Numbered from the stretch's first letter, positions 45,626 to 55,557 are shown. The stretch is DNA of 64,000 nucleotides from Flavobacterium sp. WC2421 (GCF_040822115.1 NZ_CP162004.1:3705001-3769000), one strand, 5' to 3'. Notes: generated from the sequence alone by a model not told the origin. Translations and numbers: made by a program.

Positions 45626-48259
45626 TTATTTCAGTCCTGCCAAACTATTTTCAATAGTTTCAATTTTAGCCAAAGCATCTGCCTCTTTTTGCTTCTCATT
45701 TGCCAAAACTTTTTCTGGTGCTCCTGCAACAAATTTTTCGTTCGCTAATTTATTTTGAACTGATTTTAAAAATCCTTTTGTATAATCTAATTCAGCTGTC
45801 AGTTTTGCAATTTCTTCTTCAACGTTTATGTTTCCAGTAATTGGAATAAAATATTCATTAGAATTCACACGGTACGATAAAGCCCCATCCACTTTTTCAG
45901 TAACATATTCTAACGAAGTGATGTTCCCTAATTTAGTGATAACCGAATCAAAATAAGTAGAAACTTTATCGTTATTGATTGCTTTTAATTCAATCGCATC
46001 CTTAAATGGAATATTCTTATCCTTACGGATGGTACGAATTCCAGAAATCACTTCCATTGTGCTTTCAAAATCAGTAATTAAAGTTGCATTAAATGGTTTC
46101 ATCTCTGGCCAAGTAGCAACAATCAAAGCTTCTTCCTTAGTTCTTGTAGCTAATATTTGCCAAATTTCCTCGGTCAAGAAAGGCATAAATGGATGCAATA
46201 CTTTTAAGTTATTTTCTAGCATTTCTATCGCTTTCGCAAAAGTTATACTATCAATTGGCTGTTGGTATGCTGGTTTAATCATTTCTAAAAACCAAGAACA
46301 GAAATCATCCCAAACTAATTTGTAGGTTCCCATTAAAGCTTCTGAAATTCTGTATTTCTCAAAATTATCTTCGATTTCTAAAAGTGTTTGTTGCAACTTC
46401 GCTTCATACCATTCTATCGCCACTTTAGAAGATTCTGGTTGTGGAATACTTTCAGATACTTCCCATCCTTTGATCAATTTAAAGGCATTCCAAATTTTAT
46501 TAGTAAACCCCTTTCCTTGGTTGCATAACTCTTCATCAAACATAATGTCGTTTCCTGCAGAAGCACTTAAAAGCAATCCTACACGAACCCCATCAGCACC
46601 AAATTTTTCAATTAAATCCAAAGGATCTGGTGAATTCCCTAATGATTTAGACATTTTACGTCTTTGTTTGTCACGAACTAAACCTGTCAAATAGACATTT
46701 GTAAATGGTTTTTTTCCTGTATATTCATAACCTGCAATAATCATTCTCGCTACCCAGAAAAATAAAATATCTGGACCCGTTACTAAATCATTCGTTGGGT
46801 AATAATATTTAAAATCTTCACTTTCTGGATCCATTATACCACCAAAAACTGACATTGGCCATAGCCAAGAAGAAAACCAAGTGTCTAATGCATCAACATC
46901 TTGTCTTAAATCTTTTGTTTCAAGTTTTGAGTTTGAAGTTTTCTCTCTCGCAAGCACTAGAGCATCTTCGATCGATTCAGCCACAACAAAATCTTCTTTT
47001 CCGTCTCCGTAGAAATAAGCAGGAATTTGTTGTCCCCACCACAATTGACGAGAAATATTCCAGTCACGTATGTTATTCAACCAGTGTGCATAGGTGTTTT
47101 CAAAACGTTTTGGATGCAATTTAATATCTCCATCTACCAAAACTGATTGGATTGCTGGCTTTACTAAATCTTCCATTTTCAAGAACCATTGATCCGATAA
47201 ACGCGGTTCAATAACAGCTTTCGTTCTTTCAGAAGTTCCTACTTTGTTCAAGTGGGTTTCTGTTTTTGCTAAAGCACCTAATGTTTCCAGTTCTTTTGCT
47301 ATTTCTTCACGAACCACAAAACGATCTTTCCCTTGGTAATGTAAACCAAAACTATTCATTGTTGCATCTTCATTGAAAATATCAATAATTTCAAGGTTGT
47401 GTTTTTCCCCTAAGGTTTTATCATTCATATCATGGGCAGGAGTTACTTTCAAACATCCTGTTCCAAATTCGATATCTACGTATTCATCTTCTATTATAGG
47501 AATAATACGACCACAAATAGGAACAATGGCGCTTTTTCCTTTTAAATGAGCAAAACGTTCGTCATTCGGGTTAATACAAATTGCACTATCCCCAAAAATA
47601 GTTTCAGGACGAGTCGTTGCAATGGTCAAGAAGTCTTCACTTCCGTCAATTTTATATTGAATGTAATATAGTTTCCCTTGTTGCTCTTCAAATATTACTT
47701 CTTCATCAGATAAAGTCGTTTTAGCTTCTGGATCCCAGTTTACCATTCGATATCCACGGTAGATAAGTCCTTTGTTATACAAATCAACAAAAGAACGAAT
47801 TACAGATGCTGACATATCTGGATCCATAGTAAATTTTGTTCTTTCCCAATCGCAAGAAGCACCAAGCTTTTTTAATTGATCCAAAATTACGCCACCATAT
47901 TTATCTGTCCAATCCCAAGCATGTGCCAAAAACTCTTCTCGAGTCAAATCATTTTTATTGATTCCTTCTGCTTTTAATTTAGCCACCACTTTAGCTTCTG
48001 TAGCGATTGAGGCGTGATCCGTTCCTGGAACCCAACAAGCGTTGAATCCTTTTAAACGTGCTCTACGAATCAAAACATCTTGAATAGTATTGTTCAACAT
48101 ATGCCCCATATGCAAGACTCCAGTGACATTTGGAGGAGGAATTACAATAGTATAAGGTGTTCTATGGTCTGGCTGCGAATGGAAATAATTATTTTCCATC
48201 CAGTATTCATACCATTTGTTCTCAATAGTTTTAGCGTCAAATTGTGCAGGAATTGTCAT
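45626..48259 (-). CDS. valS: Valyl-tRNA synthetase
   Basis: This 877-aa class I synthetase charges tRNA-Val. It has the HIGH-type motif HMGH at 50-53 (PPPNVTGVLHMGHMLNN), an editing (CP1) domain in about 190-340 (ATTRPETIFGDSA), the KMSKS loop (RRKMSKSLGNSPDPLDLIEK, near 530), the anticodon-binding helical domain, and a C-terminal coiled coil (about 805-877) that is specific to ValRS. Length is normal. It is expressed alone, ending at a strong terminator. Confidence 0.97.
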   Translation of the reverse strand: MTIPAQFDAKTIENKWYEYWMENNYFHSQPDHRTPYTIVIPPPNVTGVLHMGHMLNNTIQDVLIRRARLKGFNACWVPGTDHASIATEAKVVAKLKAEGINKNDLTREEFLAHAWDWTDKYGGVILDQLKKLGASCDWERTKFTMDPDMSASVIRSFVDLYNKGLIYRGYRMVNWDPEAKTTLSDEEVIFEEQQGKLYYIQYKIDGSEDFLTIATTRPETIFGDSAICINPNDERFAHLKGKSAIVPICGRIIPIIEDEYVDIEFGTGCLKVTPAHDMNDKTLGEKHNLEIIDIFNEDATMNSFGLHYQGKDRFVVREEIAKELETLGALAKTETHLNKVGTSERTKAVIEPRLSDQWFLKMEDLVKPAIQSVLVDGDIKLHPKRFENTYAHWLNNIRDWNISRQLWWGQQIPAYFYGDGKEDFVVAESIEDALVLAREKTSNSKLETKDLRQDVDALDTWFSSWLWPMSVFGGIMDPESEDFKYYYPTNDLVTGPDILFFWVARMIIAGYEYTGKKPFTNVYLTGLVRDKQRRKMSKSLGNSPDPLDLIEKFGADGVRVGLLLSASAGNDIMFDEELCNQGKGFTNKIWNAFKLIKGWEVSESIPQPESSKVAIEWYEAKLQQTLLEIEDNFEKYRISEALMGTYKLVWDDFCSWFLEMIKPAYQQPIDSITFAKAIEMLENNLKVLHPFMPFLTEEIWQILATRTKEEALIVATWPEMKPFNATLITDFESTMEVISGIRTIRKDKNIPFKDAIELKAINNDKVSTYFDSVITKLGNITSLEYVTEKVDGALSYRVNSNEYFIPITGNINVEEEIAKLTAELDYTKGFLKSVQNKLANEKFVAGAPEKVLANEKQKEADALAKIETIENSLAGLK

Positions 48260-48486
48260 TTTATAGTGAATTCGTTTAATCGTTATTTAGTGATCTAATT
48301 ATTCTATTAATACAATGATTACTAGTCGAATAACCGACTGACCAAGTCATAAAAATAGTTTGGTCTAATTATTGCAATTCATATTGGGAACAAAAGTAAA
48401 TAATAAAGTACACTATAAAAAGGGAAATAAAAATTTGTGCTCTAATTAAAACAAAGTATATTTACTTTTATTAAATAAAATTTAAA

Positions 48487-48876
48487 ATGAAAAAAATAGC
48501 AACATTAATAGTGGTCGTATTATTCAGTAGTATTGGATTTGCACAAAACGGAGCTAAAATTGACTTTAAAGACGAAAATAATACGATTGACTACGGGACA
48601 ATTACAAAAGGAAAAGATAATGGTATAAGAGCATTTGTATTTACAAATACTGGAAATGCTCCTCTTATTATATCCTCTGTGCAATCGACATCGAGTTGTA
48701 CTATTTTATCGAAACAAACGGACACCATATTACCAGGTAAATCATCCAAAATAGAAGTAAAATACAACATGGTAGCAGGCCCTATTAGAAAAACAATTAC
48801 TGTAGAGTCTAATGCTGTTAATTATGATGAAGGTAGAATCCCTTTAAAAATAAAAGGTGAGGTTATAGCTAACTAA
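48487..48876 (+). CDS. DUF1573 family secreted protein
   Basis: This 129-aa exported protein has a signal peptide (1-19, FAQ) and a single Ig-like DUF1573 domain: KDENNTIDYGTITKGKDNGI, FVFTNTGNAPLIISSVQSTS, LPGKSSKIEVKYNMVAG, ITVESNAV. The family usually carries a CGC motif at the S-C-G-C-T position; here it is reduced to a single Cys71 (STSSCTILSK), as if two residues were lost. The function of DUF1573 proteins is unknown, though they are abundant in Bacteroidota envelopes. A terminator follows. Confidence 0.88.
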   Translation: MKKIATLIVVVLFSSIGFAQNGAKIDFKDENNTIDYGTITKGKDNGIRAFVFTNTGNAPLIISSVQSTSSCTILSKQTDTILPGKSSKIEVKYNMVAGPIRKTITVESNAVNYDEGRIPLKIKGEVIAN

Positions 48877-48893
48877 GAACTAAAACAATACAT

Positions 48894-48929
48894 AAAACAC
48901 TTCTTGATAAATAGTTCAAGAGGTGTTTT
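48894..48929. terminator. Bidirectional terminator between DUF1573 and protease genes
   Basis: AAAACACTTCTTGA pairs with TCAAGAGGTGTTTT (one G-T pair) around an 8-nt loop, followed by a T run, between two convergent genes. Confidence 0.9.
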
Positions 48930-48932
48930 TTT

Positions 48933-50261
48933 TTACAAAATATTTTGCAGTTGAAATTTAAATTTTAAAACTACCCCTTCTCTTAATACCTCTACAGTAA
49001 TCCATTTTTCATCCTCCGATTTTAAGAAAGAATTCATTTGCTGTAATGTATATTTATGAGCTAAATTCGAATTGATAGAAACAATCACATCACCTAATTG
49101 TAAACCACAAAGAGCTGCTGGAGAATTTTTCCTAAGGTTTGCTATTTCATAAATAGGTTTTAATTTAAATTTATATTGAAAATCAGATGTTTTCTTTTCC
49201 ACTTTTGAATCAAAAGTATCCGCCAATACTGGTACAGTCTGAAGATGGACGGTTTCTTGCACCCATTGCATTCCACTGTGCCTGATCTCAATTCCACTTT
49301 TATTATAATTAAAAGGAGCGAAGTACTCTTTCCCTTTTCTAAAATACAAGCTATTGTTAGGATAATCAAAAACTATTGAGAATCTTTTTAAAATTTCACC
49401 CCCTACTGAACCGAATCTGTTGGGTACCATTTTTACATGCTTCACTGAATTCGAATCTGGGAATGCTATAACGAGATTAGAAAATTTAAAATCGGAAATT
49501 GTAAATTCTGAAATACGGGCTCTTCTCCCTTCCACATCTCCACTAAAACCTTTACCCAAATAATCTTCAAAATTTCTGTTTGGTACTTTTATTTTATCAG
49601 ATACATTTTGAAAAAGCCAAACTGCATCACTATTACCAATATCGACCAATAATTTTGAAGCGATATTAACGGAGTCAATCATGACATTTGCAACAATATA
49701 TGGCTTTGCTCTTTCAATGGAAATTGGTAATTTTTTATATTTTTTTTCAATCCTTCTCTTATTTTTACCATTATCATGGTAAAAAAATATTCTTTTTTTA
49801 TCGTAATTAATTTCTACTAGATTATTTTTAAAAAAAGAATATCCTATAATTCCATTTACAGGAATTCCAATATGAGATGACAGATTAAAATCCGGATCCA
49901 AAATAATATACAAAAGATGATTCCGCGATTCCATCCCTTTTACCTCCAATAAATTCCCAGTTGACTTTAGTCCTTCAACAGCTTCTTCACTTCCCAACCC
50001 TTTTAAACTTATTTTTTCAATGTTTTTTAAATTGATTTCCTTTTTATCTTCTAAACTAAATAATACTGTCTCTTCAACACCTGTATCCAATAAAAAAGTC
50101 AGCTCAACCCCATTAACATTTAATGGAATGAAGACTAAATTATTTATTAATTTAAAAGGAATACTTACTTTATTACTATTTTTAACAAAATGAAATCCAT
50201 CTTGAGCATTAGTAGAAAAAGAATAAAGGAGTAAAAAAAAATACAGCAGATTTTTTTTCAT
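48933..50261 (-). CDS. Retropepsin-like aspartic protease with PDZ domain
   Basis: This 442-aa secreted protein has a signal peptide (1-19, TNAQ) and two pepsin-like half domains: the first has the catalytic DTG at 59-61 (LLDTGVEETVL), the second a degenerate DIG near residue 207 (LLVDIGNSDAVW). Conserved GIIGYSFFKNN and VGGEILKRFSIVFDY follow each. A PDZ domain sits at the C-terminus (about 365-440: LRKNSPAALCGLQLGDVIVS). The fold belongs to the aspartyl protease/PDZ combination found widely in Bacteroidota. The function, possibly processing or protein quality control in the envelope, is not established. Confidence 0.88.
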   Translation of the reverse strand: MKKNLLYFFLLLYSFSTNAQDGFHFVKNSNKVSIPFKLINNLVFIPLNVNGVELTFLLDTGVEETVLFSLEDKKEINLKNIEKISLKGLGSEEAVEGLKSTGNLLEVKGMESRNHLLYIILDPDFNLSSHIGIPVNGIIGYSFFKNNLVEINYDKKRIFFYHDNGKNKRRIEKKYKKLPISIERAKPYIVANVMIDSVNIASKLLVDIGNSDAVWLFQNVSDKIKVPNRNFEDYLGKGFSGDVEGRRARISEFTISDFKFSNLVIAFPDSNSVKHVKMVPNRFGSVGGEILKRFSIVFDYPNNSLYFRKGKEYFAPFNYNKSGIEIRHSGMQWVQETVHLQTVPVLADTFDSKVEKKTSDFQYKFKLKPIYEIANLRKNSPAALCGLQLGDVIVSINSNLAHKYTLQQMNSFLKSEDEKWITVEVLREGVVLKFKFQLQNIL

Positions 50262-50386
50262 AGAAATGATTTATATAAAATTACTAAAAAAACAGATAAA
50301 TATTGCACATTTAACAACAAATAAGGGATATAAGCCTATTAAAATTGAGAAAAAAATCGCAAATTTGCATTTCAACAATTATAATC

Positions 50387-51580
50387 ATGCCAAAAATATC
50401 GAATAAAGGTAATTTAATGCCTGAATCACCTATCCGTAAATTAGTTCCTTACTCGGAAATTGCTAAGAAAAAAGGCAATAAAGTATATCATCTAAATATT
50501 GGTCAACCCGATATAAAAACACCAGAAGTAGCTATCAATGCTGTTAAAAACTTTGATATAGAAGTTTTAGAATACAGTCATTCCGCTGGTTTTGAAAGCT
50601 ATAGAACTAAACTATCTCAATTTTACAAAAACCAAGGTTTACCAATTAATTTTGAAGACATCATTATTACTACTGGAGGCTCTGAAGCGTTGTTATTTGC
50701 AATGGGTAGTACTATGGACCAAGGAGATGAGATCATCATTCCTGAACCTTTCTATGCCAATTACAATGGTTTTTCAACAGCATCTGGTGTAACGGTAGTT
50801 CCAGTTATTTCATCGATTGACACTGGATTTGCTTTACCTCCTATCGCAGATTTTGAAAAATTAATTACACCAAAAACAAAAGCTATCCTTATTTGCAATC
50901 CTGGTAATCCAACTGGTTATTTGTATTCCAAAGAGGAAATCATGCAACTAGCAGAAATCGTAAAAAAACACGATTTATTCTTGATTGCTGATGAAGTGTA
51001 TAGAGAGTTTACTTACGATGGTGATTTACACTATTCTGTAATGAACATTCCTGGACTAGAGGAAAACGCCATTATGATTGATTCTGTTTCTAAAAGATAC
51101 AGTATGTGTGGTGCAAGAATTGGTTGTATTGTTTCAAAAAACAAAGAACTAATGGCTACAGCAATGAAATTTGCACAAGCAAGATTGAGCCCGCCTACAT
51201 TTGCTCAAGTAGCAAGTGAAGCCGCTCTTGATACTCCACAAAGTTATTTTGACGAAGTAATATCTGAATATAGAGAACGTAGAGATACACTAATTACCGA
51301 ATTAAATAAAATAGAGGGTGTAAAAGTAGCTACTCCAAAAGGAGCTTTTTATTGTATCGCAGAGTTGCCTATAGACAACGCAGATTATTTTGCACAATGG
51401 CTATTAGAAACTTACGATTTAAATGGTGAAACGGTAATGGTAGCACCAGCTGCTGGTTTTTATTCCACTCCTGGAGTTGGTTTAAACCAAGTTAGAATAG
51501 CCTATGTATTGAAAAAAGAAGATTTAATTACGGCTGTACACATCCTTAAAGAAGCAATTACAACTTATAATTCTAAATAA
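50387..51580 (+). CDS. PLP-dependent aminotransferase (class I/II)
   Basis: I chose the ATG at 50387 (MPKISNKGNLMPESPIRKL); a longer frame from a TTG at 50345 reads through the promoter-like stretch CGCAAATTTGC and is unlikely. The 397-aa enzyme has the substrate and cofactor motifs of the AspC/AAT-like family: LNIGQPDIKTPEV, GGSEALLFAMG, ICNPGNPTGYLY, ADEVYREFTYDG, and the PLP-binding Lys in SVSKRYSMCGARIG. It probably transaminates aspartate or a related amino acid with 2-oxoglutarate; the exact substrate is open. It is divergent from the protease gene and ends at a strong terminator. Confidence 0.9.
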   Translation: MPKISNKGNLMPESPIRKLVPYSEIAKKKGNKVYHLNIGQPDIKTPEVAINAVKNFDIEVLEYSHSAGFESYRTKLSQFYKNQGLPINFEDIIITTGGSEALLFAMGSTMDQGDEIIIPEPFYANYNGFSTASGVTVVPVISSIDTGFALPPIADFEKLITPKTKAILICNPGNPTGYLYSKEEIMQLAEIVKKHDLFLIADEVYREFTYDGDLHYSVMNIPGLEENAIMIDSVSKRYSMCGARIGCIVSKNKELMATAMKFAQARLSPPTFAQVASEAALDTPQSYFDEVISEYRERRDTLITELNKIEGVKVATPKGAFYCIAELPIDNADYFAQWLLETYDLNGETVMVAPAAGFYSTPGVGLNQVRIAYVLKKEDLITAVHILKEAITTYNSK

Positions 51581-51661
51581 TTAAATAGGGTACAATAAAA
51601 TAAGGAAACCTTTAAAAAAATCCTTTCCATAGGGGGATCCTGAAAACATAACCTATTAATT

Positions 51662-51703
51662 ACAAAGGCAATAACTACCATTTAGTTATTGCCTTTGTTT
51701 TTT
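51662..51703 (+). terminator. Terminator after the aminotransferase
   Basis: A perfect 16-bp stem (ACAAAGGCAATAACTA/TAGTTATTGCCTTTGT) with a CCATT loop and T run, 80 bp after the stop codon. Confidence 0.92.
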
Positions 51704-51843
51704 AGTTATCAAAATAATGGCATAAGCTATGCCAATACCATTTAAAAGAGACCATTTATTATTAAAGCCTATAGAAATTCTTTAGTTTTTATTAATTATC
51801 TTTACAGCCTAAAAATATATACCCACTATAACAGTACCTTTTA

Positions 51844-52515
51844 ATGATAAACAATGAAGAAATTCATGACGAAATAGGAGATAATCATATTGGTTCATGT
51901 GCAAAAAATCCAGTTCGAGACGATGCTTTTGCAATAAGTGACGACGAAAAAATTGAAAAAATAAAAAAAGATGTTGAAAGTATCCTAATTACCCTTGGGA
52001 TGGACTTGACAGATGATAGCATGAAGGGCACACCTAATCGTGTTGCAAAAATGTTTGTTAAAGAAATTTTTGGAGGATTGAATCCTGCAAAAAAACCAAA
52101 AGCATCTACTTTTGACAATAATTATAAATACGGTGAAATGTTAGTTGAAAAAAACATTACACTCTACTCTACTTGTGAGCATCATTTATTACCAATTATA
52201 GGAAGAGCACATGTTGCTTACATCTCTAATGGTACAGTAATTGGACTTTCAAAAATGAATCGTATTGTAGAATATTATTCTAAAAGACCACAGGTACAAG
52301 AACGTTTAACAATGCAAATAGTTCAAGAACTTCAAAGGGCATTAGGAACTCAAGACGTTGCTTGTGTCATTGATGCCAAACATCTTTGTGTAAACTCAAG
52401 AGGTATTAGTGATATTGAAAGTAGTACCGTAACCTCAGAATTTGGTGGTAAATTTAAAGAACCTCAAGCAAGAAGAGAATTTTTGGATTATATCAAATTA
52501 GAAACAAAATTCTAG
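51844..52515 (+). CDS. folE: GTP cyclohydrolase I
   Basis: This 223-aa enzyme converts GTP to dihydroneopterin triphosphate, the entry to folate (and pterin) biosynthesis. It shows the zinc and active-site signature CEHHLLPIIGRAHVAYIS (about 113-130), GLSKMNRIVEYYSKRPQVQERLT and CVNSRGISD. The first 40 residues are variable. It forms a homodecamer in known members. The 121-bp gap to cysS contains copy E of the structured intergenic element, so folE and cysS may be separate units or attenuated. Confidence 0.96.
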   Translation: MINNEEIHDEIGDNHIGSCAKNPVRDDAFAISDDEKIEKIKKDVESILITLGMDLTDDSMKGTPNRVAKMFVKEIFGGLNPAKKPKASTFDNNYKYGEMLVEKNITLYSTCEHHLLPIIGRAHVAYISNGTVIGLSKMNRIVEYYSKRPQVQERLTMQIVQELQRALGTQDVACVIDAKHLCVNSRGISDIESSTVTSEFGGKFKEPQARREFLDYIKLETKF

Positions 52516-52541
52516 AAGGATTACTTAAAACAAATAATGCC

Positions 52542-52624
52542 CTAGCCCTGATTGAAGTGAAAATCCTTTTTATTTTTATTTTCAAAAATAAAAAGATTGC
52601 AGCGAAAAGCAGGAAATAGCTCCT
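52542..52624 (+). ncRNA. Structured intergenic element, copy E (possible Flavo-1-like RNA)
   Basis: It starts CCTAGCCCTGATTGAAGTGA and ends GCAGCGAAAAGCAGGAAATA plus GCTCCT. The inner stem is unlike the other copies (CTTTTTATTTTT paired with AAAAATAAAAAG) but is perfectly complementary. It ends 12 bp before the cysS start codon, so it could affect cysS translation. Confidence 0.55.
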
Positions 52625-52636
52625 AAAAAAATAAAA

Positions 52637-54115
52637 ATGCCTCTATATAACGATCAATCTTTAAAAATATACAATTCTCTTTCGGGAGAAAAAGAAACAT
52701 TTGTTCCTATTAACGAAGGAAACATTGGAATGTACGTATGTGGACCTACGGTTTACAGCAATGTTCACCTTGGAAATGTTAGGACATTTATGTCTTTTGA
52801 TGTTATTTTTAGATATTTATTGCATTTAGAATACAAAGTTAGGTACGTACGAAACATTACGGATGTAGGTCATATTGTGGATGATGTAGATGAAGGCGAA
52901 GATAAAATTGCTAAAAAAGCGCGTTTAGAGCAACTGGAACCTATGGAAGTAGTGCAACGCTATACTGTAGATTTTCATGATATCTTGAAAGCGTTTAATT
53001 TTTTACCGCCAAGTATTGAGCCAACGGCTACTGGACATATTATTGAACAAATTGAAATCATCAAAAAAATTATTGAAACAGGAGTTGGTTATGAAGCCAA
53101 TGGATCTGTATATTTTGATGTTGTTAAGTTCAATAAAACAAATCATTATGGAAGACTAAGTGGAAGAAATATCGAAGATATGCTTGCTAATACCCGTGAT
53201 CTTGATGGACAATCGGACAAGAGAAATCCGCAAGATTTTGCGCTTTGGAAAAAAGCAGAGCCACAACACATTATGCGTTGGCCGTCTCCATGGAGTGATG
53301 GATTCCCAGGTTGGCATCTAGAATGTACTGCAATGAGTACAAAATACTTAGGAAATCATTTTGACATTCACGGTGGCGGAATGGATTTAAAATTCCCGCA
53401 TCATGAGTGCGAAATTGCACAAAATGAAGCATGTACAGGACAGACTCCAGTAAATTATTGGATGCATGCCAATATGTTGACTTTGAACGGTAAAAAAATG
53501 GCAAAATCTACTGGAAACAACATTCTTCCAAGAGAGATTTTGACTGGTGAAAATTCAATATTAAGTAAAGCATTTTCGGCATCAGTTGCTCGATTTTTTA
53601 TGCTTCAAGCCCATTATAGAAGTATTCTTGATTTTTCTGACGATGCCATCGTTGCTGCCGAAAAAGGATATAAAAGATTGATGGAAGCGATTGATACTAT
53701 AAAGCAACTAACTTCTAGTACTACTAGTACACTTGATATAGCTGCATGGAAACAATCTTGCTATGACGCTATGAATGATGATTTTAACTCTCCTATTTTA
53801 ATTGCTCAATTATTTGAAGGAGTACGTTATATCAACCTACTAAATGACGGAAAAGAAAAATTAACTGCTTCTGATCTAGAACTGTTTTCAACAGCTATGC
53901 ATGCTTTTGTATTTGATGTCTTAGGCTTAGAAGACGAAAATTCAGCTAGTAACAGTAATGACAAGTTAGAAGGAACAGTTAATATGCTTATTAGCATGCG
54001 AAATCAAGCGAGAGCCGATAAGAATTTTACGCTATCGGATCAAATTAGAGATCAATTAATTGCTTTAGGAATACAATTGAAAGATGGAAAAGAAGGAACA
54101 ACCTTTAGCATTTAA
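52637..54115 (+). CDS. cysS: Cysteinyl-tRNA synthetase
   Basis: This 492-aa class I synthetase charges tRNA-Cys. It contains the N-terminal signature [20 protein letters not shown] with the zinc ligand Cys35 and HIGH-type HLGN at 44-47, further zinc ligands in [10 protein letters not shown] and [13 protein letters not shown], and the KMSKS-type loop [10 protein letters not shown]. The C-terminus is the usual helical anticodon-binding region. The start is just after a structured intergenic element, 12 bp away. yidD follows after 47 bp. Confidence 0.97.
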   Translation: MPLYNDQSLKIYNSLSGEKETFVPINEGNIGMYVCGPTVYSNVHLGNVRTFMSFDVIFRYLLHLEYKVRYVRNITDVGHIVDDVDEGEDKIAKKARLEQLEPMEVVQRYTVDFHDILKAFNFLPPSIEPTATGHIIEQIEIIKKIIETGVGYEANGSVYFDVVKFNKTNHYGRLSGRNIEDMLANTRDLDGQSDKRNPQDFALWKKAEPQHIMRWPSPWSDGFPGWHLECTAMSTKYLGNHFDIHGGGMDLKFPHHECEIAQNEACTGQTPVNYWMHANMLTLNGKKMAKSTGNNILPREILTGENSILSKAFSASVARFFMLQAHYRSILDFSDDAIVAAEKGYKRLMEAIDTIKQLTSSTTSTLDIAAWKQSCYDAMNDDFNSPILIAQLFEGVRYINLLNDGKEKLTASDLELFSTAMHAFVFDVLGLEDENSASNSNDKLEGTVNMLISMRNQARADKNFTLSDQIRDQLIALGIQLKDGKEGTTFSI

Positions 54116-54162
54116 AGATCAATTTAAGATAGTCAATTACATTAAGTAAAAATAGAAATCAA

Positions 54163-54423
54163 GTGCAACACTTCAAAACTATACTATCAAATATCCTCAT
54201 TTTTCCTTTTTTACTATTGGTCCGATTGTATCAATTAGTATTATCTCCACTTATGCCTGCAACCTGCCGTTTTGAACCTACATGTTCTGCTTATATGATT
54301 GAAGCTTTACAAGTACATGGTCTATTTCGAGGTGGTTATCTAGGTATAAAAAGAATTTTAAGTTGTCATCCTTGGGGAAAAACAGGCTATGACCCTGTTC
54401 CAAAAAAGAAATGCAACCATTAA
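54163..54423 (+). CDS. yidD: YidD, membrane protein insertion efficiency factor
   Basis: This 86-aa protein carries the complete YidD pattern: a membrane-associated helix ([15 protein letters not shown]), then [37 protein letters not shown] and YDPVP. YidD assists YidC/Sec membrane insertion. The reading frame begins with a GTG at 54163; no upstream ATG in frame is available. It lies between cysS and lgt, and may share a transcript with cysS. Confidence 0.93.
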   Translation: MQHFKTILSNILIFPFLLLVRLYQLVLSPLMPATCRFEPTCSAYMIEALQVHGLFRGGYLGIKRILSCHPWGKTGYDPVPKKKCNH

Positions 54424-54543
54424 TCAAGTTTAACCGCATAATGAAAATCAGAATGTTATAAAAAGCTTAAAAAGTAATCTTTAACTTAAATTTCACACTG
54501 AAACTCTTAACAAAAAATGTATTTTTACATAAAATAAAAAATA

Positions 54544-55497
54544 ATGACACACGCTTTAAATATAGTTTGGAATCCATCGGAAGGAATTGATCTTGGTTTT
54601 TTTATAATCCGTTTTTACAGCCTTATGTTTGTAATTGCTTTTGGATTAGGATGGTATATCATGAAAAATATATATGAGCGAGAAAATGAATCTATAGAAA
54701 AACTAGATTCTTTATTCATTTGGACTGTACTTGCCACATTACTTGGAGCCCGTTTAGGTCATGTATTTTTTTATGATTGGGAATATTATCGTAATCATTT
54801 AGTCGAAATTCTTCTACCTATTAGAGAAAATGCTGTAGAAAATTTGTTTGGCTTTATCCCTGGCTGGGAATTTACTGGATATCAAGGGCTGGCCAGTCAT
54901 GGCGCAGCCATTTCTATCATAATTGCAATGTATTATTACAGCAAAAAAATACTAAAAAGACCCTTATTATGGATTTTAGACAGAGTTGTTATTGCTGTTG
55001 CAAGTGGAGCAATTTTTGTACGATTAGGTAATTTTTTCAATTCAGAAATTGTTGGAAAAGAAACAACTTCATCATTTGGAATAAAGTTTGTTAGAGATTA
55101 TTTTAGTCCAAGAGATGCTGTTAATGCGACTCAAATTGCAAATCCAAAAGAAGCTTATCATGCGATAGCAACTAATCCAAAGTTTGCTAGTTTATTAGAG
55201 CAAGTACCTGCTAAACATCCAGCACAATTATACGAAGCATTTTGTTATGTTTTTGTATTTGCTATCTTGTTCTTCTTGTATTGGAAAACAGAAGCAAGAG
55301 AAAAATCAGGTTTCTTATTTGGTCTTTTTCTAGTTTTATTATTCACTGTACGAATAGTCGTAGAATTTGTAAAAGAGAGCCAAGGAGGTTTTGAAAGTGC
55401 CTTAGGTTTGCTTTCTACAGGTCAATGGCTCAGTATTCCTTTTATATTAATTGGTGCTTATTTCATCTTCACTGCTGAAAAACCTGTTACTATCTAA
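54544..55497 (+). CDS. lgt: Prolipoprotein diacylglyceryl transferase
   Basis: This 317-aa inner-membrane enzyme adds diacylglycerol to the lipobox Cys of prelipoproteins, the first step of lipoprotein maturation. It has about seven membrane helices and the family signature regions: FIIRFYSLMFVIAFGLGWY, LLGARLGHVFFYDWEYY, GYQGLASHGAAI, the active loop RLGNFFNSEIVGK and HPAQLYEAFCY, and RIVVEFVKESQ. It would serve the many lipoproteins seen in this window. A strong terminator follows. Confidence 0.96.
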   Translation: MTHALNIVWNPSEGIDLGFFIIRFYSLMFVIAFGLGWYIMKNIYERENESIEKLDSLFIWTVLATLLGARLGHVFFYDWEYYRNHLVEILLPIRENAVENLFGFIPGWEFTGYQGLASHGAAISIIIAMYYYSKKILKRPLLWILDRVVIAVASGAIFVRLGNFFNSEIVGKETTSSFGIKFVRDYFSPRDAVNATQIANPKEAYHAIATNPKFASLLEQVPAKHPAQLYEAFCYVFVFAILFFLYWKTEAREKSGFLFGLFLVLLFTVRIVVEFVKESQGGFESALGLLSTGQWLSIPFILIGAYFIFTAEKPVTI

Positions 55498-55520
55498 ACA
55501 TAAAACACATTTTAGAATTA

Positions 55521-55553
55521 AAAAAAAACTCCCGCCATGGCGGGAGTTTTTTT
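55521..55553. terminator. Bidirectional terminator between lgt and the T9SS type B protein gene
   Basis: AAAAACTCCCGCC and GGCGGGAGTTTTT form a 13-bp stem with an AT loop, and A and T runs lie on both sides. Confidence 0.93.
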
Positions 55554-55557
55554 GTTT

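Noticed and set aside
50345..50386. A TTG start that would add 14 residues to the aminotransferase.
   Set aside because: The extra segment contains a promoter-like AAATTTGC stretch, and the protein family starts at MPKISNKG, encoded by the ATG at 50387.
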